Source: JALOTE01 sp031422195 (GTDB lineage Bacteria > Pseudomonadota > Alphaproteobacteria > Rhizobiales > Rhizobiaceae). From it: DNA of 37,089 bases. Positions 32,621 through 37,089 of this stretch are shown in pieces. Made by a program: the position numbers and the translations under genes. The stretch's first letter is position 1, and every line of letters starts with the position of its first letter. The notes under the pieces are model-generated. The model was not told where the DNA came from and searched no databases. It saw only the letters and a list, made by a program, of their open reading frames with translations. The stretch lies in the NCBI GenBank assembly GCA_031422195.1, contig JANOPZ010000034.1, positions 1 through 37,089 of the forward strand. Reading direction: 5' to 3'.

Positions 32621-34321
32621 CTATGATCCGCTAAGGCCGCGCCGGTTGCGCCACATATATGCAGGAATAATGCTGGCAATGGCAAATGCCATAAGCGGCA
32701 ATACCATCTGCATAAACGCATAAATGCCGATGACACGGCGGTTGCCGCCCGAGGAGAGAGCAACAGCCTCTGTCGTGATGGTTGTAAGGCGGCCTGCACC
32801 CACCAAAACGGTCACTAAATATTGTGCTGCTGAAACAGCAAAGCCAAGTGCCACGGCTGATAAAATTGCTTTTAGCAGCATAGGCCCGCGCACTTTGAAA
32901 AAACTTTGCCACGGGCTTTTGCCTAGCGCTGCTGCAATCCTGAGATAACGCCGGTCCATAGCCCGCCAAGGGTCAGACAAGGACAAAAGCACATAAGGCG
33001 TAACGAACACCAAATGCGACGCAAGCAGGCTCAAAAACATACCGTCGATCTGGAACGAAACAAACATAAATTGAAGCCCGAATAAAAACGCCGCTTGCGG
33101 CACCAGCAACGGCAGATAAATAATCGCAATTGCGTGACGTTGCACAAAACCTAGGCCGCTTCGCGTTTCATCTTCCCGCATCAAGCATAGAATTGCCAAT
33201 AGGCTGGAGATCAGGCTCGCAAGAATTCCAATTTGCAAGGTTGTCAGCAGTGGCGCGACTAACCGCTCTGATGCTCCGCTCCAGCCTTTTAGAGTTAAGC
33301 TGCTTGGCCATGCATCAGGAAATTGCCAAAGGCCAGATATGCTCCAAAGTGCTAAGGTGATGAGGCCGCCAAACAAGGCAAGCGCCGGCAATAGCATTGC
33401 ACCGACACCTACAATCCGAAGTGCTTTATCGTCTGCAAAACGGGTCCCGCTGGCCGCCATTATTCGCAGTATATTTGCACCCGCCTTTTCAAAGCCAAGC
33501 CAAATTGCAAATCCGGTTAACGTTACGCCGAACTGCATTATTGCGCCTGCCGCCGCAACAAAACGCAGGCTCAAGTCCGGGTCATTCATCCAGCCAACCA
33601 GACGAACGCTTAGTGTTGCGGGAGATTGCGGCCCAAGAATAAGCGCGACATCCACAACTGAGGTTGAAAATGCGATTACAGCAAAAACGCCCAAGCGCAT
33701 TTGGCGGTAAAGGCCGGGCCAAACGGTTATTAAAAAACCCGTGATCCGGCCATAACCCAGTGATGCGCTAATCTGGCGGCTTTGGCGCACTGGAATTTGC
33801 GGCAGGGCGGCCAAAGCGATGAGCAATAAAAACGGCAGTTCTTTGGCGATAAGACCGGCAATTAAGGCCAGCCCCATTGCATCATTGACGACCAAGAGAT
33901 CCGGTGGCGTGTTCCAGCCGGTGAATTCAGGAGAAATGATGCGTGCTATCATACCGCTCGGCGCAATTAAAAACGCCAAGCCAAACGCCGCAGCCGCATG
34001 GGGGACAGAAAGCAAAGGCGAGATCATGCTGCTCATTCTTGCCAAGGCTTTGGGTGAGGCTGCAGCCAAAAAAAGCAGAACCACAACGAGCCCGATTGTA
34101 CTGGCGACAAGGCCAGTGACCAAACTCAAAATTGCCGAGCGGAAAATGCCGGGTTCCGTGAGCAACATTTGAACAGGTAAAAGTGAGAACTGAGTGCCGC
34201 CAAGCGCAGGCAAATAGCCAAATGCCGGAAGAATAGTACCGAAGATACCTGCCAAAACCGGAAGGGTAAGAAGTGAGATGGTCAGTGGCGGGCCGAACTT
34301 TGATACAGTGAAGCCCGCCAT
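32621..34321 (-). CDS. ynjC: ABC transporter permease with two fused membrane domains, YnjC-like
   Basis: This 566-residue protein has about 12 hydrophobic segments in two homologous halves, each with an inner-membrane component loop (ASLGYGRITGFLITVWPGLY in the first and AALGKSPWQSFFKVRGPML in the second). One chain therefore replaces the usual permease dimer, as in ThiP and YnjC. AAGGG is nine bases before ATG 34321 and only three before ATG 34327, so I use the former. It follows the binding-protein gene by a few bases. Confidence 0.9.
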   Translation of the reverse strand: MAGFTVSKFGPPLTISLLTLPVLAGIFGTILPAFGYLPALGGTQFSLLPVQMLLTEPGIFRSAILSLVTGLVASTIGLVVVLLFLAAASPKALARMSSMISPLLSVPHAAAAFGLAFLIAPSGMIARIISPEFTGWNTPPDLLVVNDAMGLALIAGLIAKELPFLLLIALAALPQIPVRQSRQISASLGYGRITGFLITVWPGLYRQMRLGVFAVIAFSTSVVDVALILGPQSPATLSVRLVGWMNDPDLSLRFVAAAGAIMQFGVTLTGFAIWLGFEKAGANILRIMAASGTRFADDKALRIVGVGAMLLPALALFGGLITLALWSISGLWQFPDAWPSSLTLKGWSGASERLVAPLLTTLQIGILASLISSLLAILCLMREDETRSGLGFVQRHAIAIIYLPLLVPQAAFLFGLQFMFVSFQIDGMFLSLLASHLVFVTPYVLLSLSDPWRAMDRRYLRIAAALGKSPWQSFFKVRGPMLLKAILSAVALGFAVSAAQYLVTVLVGAGRLTTITTEAVALSSGGNRRVIGIYAFMQMVLPLMAFAIASIIPAYMWRNRRGLSGS

Positions 34322-34333
34322 ATGCATTTACCC

Positions 34334-35563
34334 TTAATTGCCCGCGCCGTACCTGCGTTTCCATTCTTCTTCAACACGGGTCATCCATGACGGATGCGGC
34401 TCATCGAGTGCCGGCCCAAGCTTCTCTGGTGCCAAAGTTGCAATACCAAGATCGAGTGCGGCAAACGCGGCTTGCTCTTCAGCAGATGTTTTACCAACGT
34501 TCAGCACTGTCGGGTCACCCCAAACTTTTGGGTCTTGCTTTCTGATCTGCGCTTCCGGCGATATCATGAAGTTGGCAACCACCAATGCGCCAGCTTTTGC
34601 ATTGGCATTAAACGGAATGGCCAAAAAATGCGTGTTTGATAATGTTCCGCCCGGAAACGTGAACGAGCGCACGGTGTCTGGCAATTCGCCAGCCGCAATC
34701 GCACTTGATGCTTCTGCGGGGTTGAACGCGAAAATCACATTCAAGGCACCGTCCGCTAAAAGCTGCTTCATTTCCGGATAATTCTTCGGAAAGGCCTTGC
34801 CCCCGCGCCAAGCAACCGGATGCAGCGCGTCGAGATAGTCAAACAAGGGTTTGGTTGTGTCCGCAAATGCTGCCTCGTCAACTGGTTTGAGCAACACAGA
34901 ACGATCGGCAATAGTTTCGCTCAAAACCTGTTTGAGAAACGTTGAACCTATAAAATCCGGCGGCATCGGGTAAGATATTTTGCCCGGATTGGCTTTGGCA
35001 TATTCGAGAAGGCCAGCAGAAGATTGAGGAACTTTATCGGCAGGTAGTCGCTTTGTATCATGGAAGAATACGAGTTTTGCCATGCCCCAAGGGCTTTCGA
35101 GCCCTTCAACCGGCACCGTAAAATCAGTGCGGATGGTGGGCTTGTTTTCAATATCAACATATTGCCAGTTGGGCAGCGCTTCAGCCCAACCGGGGGACAT
35201 CAGCAAATCCTGTCGCTTCATGGATGCAAAATTTTCGCCATTGATCCAGATCATATCAACCGAGCCGCCTTCTACGCGGCCTGCAGCTTTTTCAGCCACG
35301 ACTTTTGCAACAGCATTGGCTGTGTCTTCCAGCTTCACGTGAACCAGGTTCACGCCATATTTTGAGAGCAATTCTTTACCGGCCCAATCAATATAGGCAT
35401 TGATGTTTTCTGCGCCGCCCCACGCATTCCAATATACCGTTTCCCCTTTGGCATCGGCTAACACCGCGACCCAGTTTTTTGGATCAGGGTTTTCAGCAAG
35501 CGCCGGAAGTGAGAAGGCCAGAGCGGCAAAAGCGGTCAAGCTCAAAAAAGTGCGGCGAAGCAT
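34334..35563 (-). CDS. ynjB: Periplasmic substrate-binding protein, YnjB-like
   Basis: This 409-residue binding protein has an N-terminal signal (MLRRTFLSLTAFAALAFSLP, ending near ALA), with a twin-arginine-like RRTFL that leaves Tat export possible. The mature part starts with the YnjB pattern WVAVLADAKGETVYWNAWGG, then SVDMIWINGENFASMK. GGAG lies eight bases before ATG 35563. It captures the substrate in the periplasm and delivers it to the fused permease. It is the first gene of the operon ynjB-ynjC-ynjD-hrpB. Confidence 0.92.
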   Translation of the reverse strand: MLRRTFLSLTAFAALAFSLPALAENPDPKNWVAVLADAKGETVYWNAWGGAENINAYIDWAGKELLSKYGVNLVHVKLEDTANAVAKVVAEKAAGRVEGGSVDMIWINGENFASMKRQDLLMSPGWAEALPNWQYVDIENKPTIRTDFTVPVEGLESPWGMAKLVFFHDTKRLPADKVPQSSAGLLEYAKANPGKISYPMPPDFIGSTFLKQVLSETIADRSVLLKPVDEAAFADTTKPLFDYLDALHPVAWRGGKAFPKNYPEMKQLLADGALNVIFAFNPAEASSAIAAGELPDTVRSFTFPGGTLSNTHFLAIPFNANAKAGALVVANFMISPEAQIRKQDPKVWGDPTVLNVGKTSAEEQAAFAALDLGIATLAPEKLGPALDEPHPSWMTRVEEEWKRRYGAGN

Positions 35564-35650
35564 GGGCAATTCTCCATTGAATTTTCCTCTTTTACGCTGA
35601 TCACATCTTATTGTGCGAGCAAAGAATTCGTTTTGCTTGTAAATTTAGCA

Positions 35651-35668
35651 TCACAATAATGTTTGTGA
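35651..35668. promoter_or_regulatory. Perfect dyad between ynjB and frmA
   Basis: TCACAA-N6-TTGTGA is an exact 6-bp inverted repeat in the AT-rich divergent intergenic region, about 90 bases from ynjB and 60 from frmA. It is likely an operator; the regulator is not in the window. Confidence 0.5.
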
Positions 35669-35725
35669 ATTTGCTTTGCGCGCCAGCTTCATTCAATACA
35701 GCGGCACATCAGGGGATTAATCCAA

Positions 35726-36838
35726 ATGAAAATGAAAGCAGCCGTAGCGTGGAAAGCGGGCCAGCCCCTTACCATTGAAACCGTGGATATTGGTGGGCCA
35801 AAGGCTGGCGAAGTGATGGTTGAAATCATGGCTTCGGGCGTTTGCCATACCGATTTATACACGCTTTCAGGCGCTGATCCGGAAGGGATTTTCCCGGCGA
35901 TTTTGGGCCATGAAGGTGCTGGCATTGTGCGCGAAGTCGGCGCTGGCGTGACCTCATTGAAACCCGGCGATCATGTGATCCCGCTTTACACGCCGGAATG
36001 CCGCCAATGCAAAACCTGCTTGTCGCAGCGTTCAAACCTTTGCACCGCCATCCGCCCGACACAGGGCAAAGGCGTGATGCCCGATGGCACCAGCCGGTTT
36101 TCATGCGATGCTAGCCCTGTATTCCATTATATGGGTTGCTCGACCTTCGGCAATTTCACGGTTTTGCCTGAAATCGCTTTGGCCAAAGTGCGCCAAGACG
36201 CGCCATTTGAAAAAATTTGCTATATCGGCTGCGGTGTTACCACAGGTATTGGCGCTGTCATTAACACGGCCAAAGTCTGGGCCGGAGCCAATGTCGCGGT
36301 GTTTGGTTTGGGCGGTATCGGGCTCAACGTCATTCAGGGCGCGCGCATGGTTGGCGCTGATAAAATCATCGGCATTGATTTGAATCCTGCCAAAGTGGAA
36401 ATGGCTAAAAAATTTGGTATGACGCATTTTATCAACCCCGATGACGTGGGCCGGGACAAAGTTGTTGAAGCCATTGTCGATTTAACTGGCGGGGGTGCGG
36501 ATTTCTCGTTTGAGTGCATCGGCTCAACGCAAGTCATGCGCCAAGCGCTTGAATGCACCCATCGCGGCTGGGGCGAATCGATTATCATTGGCGTTGCGGC
36601 ATCGGGTCAGGAGATCTCAACACGGCCGTTCCAATTGGTGACGGGCCGCACATGGAAAGGCACAGCCTTTGGCGGCGTGCGCGGGCGCACCCAAGTGCCG
36701 CAAATTGTTGATTGGTACATGGATGGCAAGATTAACATTGATGACCTGATCACACATGTGATGCCCATTGACGAAATAAACACGGCGTTTGATTTGATGC
36801 ATGACGGCAAGTCCATCCGCTCTGTGGTCACGTTTTAG
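35726..36838 (+). CDS. frmA: S-(hydroxymethyl)glutathione dehydrogenase / class III alcohol dehydrogenase
   Basis: This 370-residue zinc enzyme oxidises the glutathione adduct of formaldehyde with NAD. Catalytic zinc ligands are C40 (GVCHTD), H62 (GHEGAG) and C169. Structural zinc ligands are C92, C95, C98 and C106. R110, in AIRPTQGKG, marks class III. The Rossmann motif GLGGIG lies at 194-199. AGGGG ten bases before ATG 35726 supports that start. It would dispose of formaldehyde from one-carbon or methyl-group metabolism. The usual S-formylglutathione hydrolase gene is not next to it; a YaiI-family gene follows instead. Confidence 0.96.
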   Translation: MKMKAAVAWKAGQPLTIETVDIGGPKAGEVMVEIMASGVCHTDLYTLSGADPEGIFPAILGHEGAGIVREVGAGVTSLKPGDHVIPLYTPECRQCKTCLSQRSNLCTAIRPTQGKGVMPDGTSRFSCDASPVFHYMGCSTFGNFTVLPEIALAKVRQDAPFEKICYIGCGVTTGIGAVINTAKVWAGANVAVFGLGGIGLNVIQGARMVGADKIIGIDLNPAKVEMAKKFGMTHFINPDDVGRDKVVEAIVDLTGGGADFSFECIGSTQVMRQALECTHRGWGESIIIGVAASGQEISTRPFQLVTGRTWKGTAFGGVRGRTQVPQIVDWYMDGKINIDDLITHVMPIDEINTAFDLMHDGKSIRSVVTF

Positions 36839-36840
36839 TG

Positions 36841-37089
36841 GTGACAATCTACGTTGATGCCGATGCCTGTCCCGTTAAAGACGAAGTGCTGAAGGTTGCG
36901 GAACGCCATGGCTTGCCTGTGGTGTTTGTGGCCAATTCCGGCCTTAAACCCAGCCGTGACCCTATGGTTAAAATGGTGGTCGTTTCCGGCAAGTTTGATG
37001 CTGCCGATGATTGGATTGTGGAAAATTCTAAAGGCAACGATATTGGCATTACCGCCGATATGCCGCTTGCAGCGCAGCTTGTTGCCAAA
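36841..37089 (+). CDS. YaiI/YqxD-family (UPF0178, DUF188) protein, 3' end outside window
   Basis: The first 83 residues read (V/M)TIYVDADACPVKDEV, ANSGLKPSRDP, VVSGKFDAADDWIVEN and NDIGITADMPLAAQLV, all matching this family. The aspartates of VDADACP, DAADDW and TADMPLA suggest a PIN-like metal-binding fold. Function is unknown. GTG 36841 gives the usual TIYVDADACP start; a tandem GTG at 36838 overlaps the frmA stop. The gene runs off the window end. Confidence 0.9.
   Translation, partial: MTIYVDADACPVKDEVLKVAERHGLPVVFVANSGLKPSRDPMVKMVVVSGKFDAADDWIVENSKGNDIGITADMPLAAQLVAK

Noticed and set aside
35570..35725. Thiamine riboswitch before ynjB
   Set aside because: No conserved THI-box sequence was visible in the upstream region on the minus strand.

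Overview
The window looks like ordinary chromosome from an alphaproteobacterium, most likely a Hyphomicrobiales (Rhizobiales) member and plausibly a marine one. The reasons are the order YdcH/DUF465-purE-purK-rpmJ, an ActS/ActR (RegB/RegA) redox pair, DUF1192, DUF2244 and MmcB proteins, a cysteine-free L36, and an ORF resembling DMSP demethylase. I saw no rRNA, tRNA, insertion sequence, prophage, CRISPR array or integrase. Base composition looks even, near half G+C. Genes are tightly packed, and no gap exceeds about 270 bases.

Layout. (1) 1-6462: the end of a HAD phosphatase, then a catabolic set of APC permease, glutamine-synthetase-like ligase, aldehyde dehydrogenase and iron alcohol dehydrogenase, closed by a strong terminator. 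This is the gene content expected for using an amine or amino-alcohol through gamma-glutamyl intermediates. (2) 6463-10108: three exported proteins, namely a two-domain phytase-like protein, a fasciclin-domain protein and a Tat-type methionine sulfoxide reductase B. (3) 10146-13448: quinone oxidoreductase, DUF1192, an MFS transporter, a five-copy 14-bp tandem repeat, and two divergent DUF465 genes. (4) 13448-17022: purE, purK, rpmJ, a TPR lipoprotein-sized exported protein and an alpha/beta hydrolase. (5) 17023-18993: a LysR regulator divergent from an SbtA-type bicarbonate permease. (6) 18990-24487: a minus-strand run of DmdA-like aminomethyltransferase, crotonase, lepA and a class I glutamine amidotransferase, with a GcvA-like LysR gene divergent from it. 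(7) 24484-27324: adenosine kinase, endonuclease III, DUF2244 and MmcB. (8) 27523-29490: the ActS/ActR pair. (9) 29551-35563: a YnjBCD-type ABC importer with HrpB helicase at its 3' end. (10) 35726-37089: glutathione-dependent formaldehyde dehydrogenase and a truncated YaiI-family gene.

No wholly new system stands out. The parts most worth a closer look are the gamma-glutamyl amine operon (805-6408), the DmdA-like/crotonase/LysR locus (21572-24487), the LysR-SbtA pair, and several non-coding elements: the 14-bp tandem array, a candidate leaderless promoter, a candidate general-stress promoter and several dyads. Function calls rest on recognising motifs in the translations. No database search was possible.
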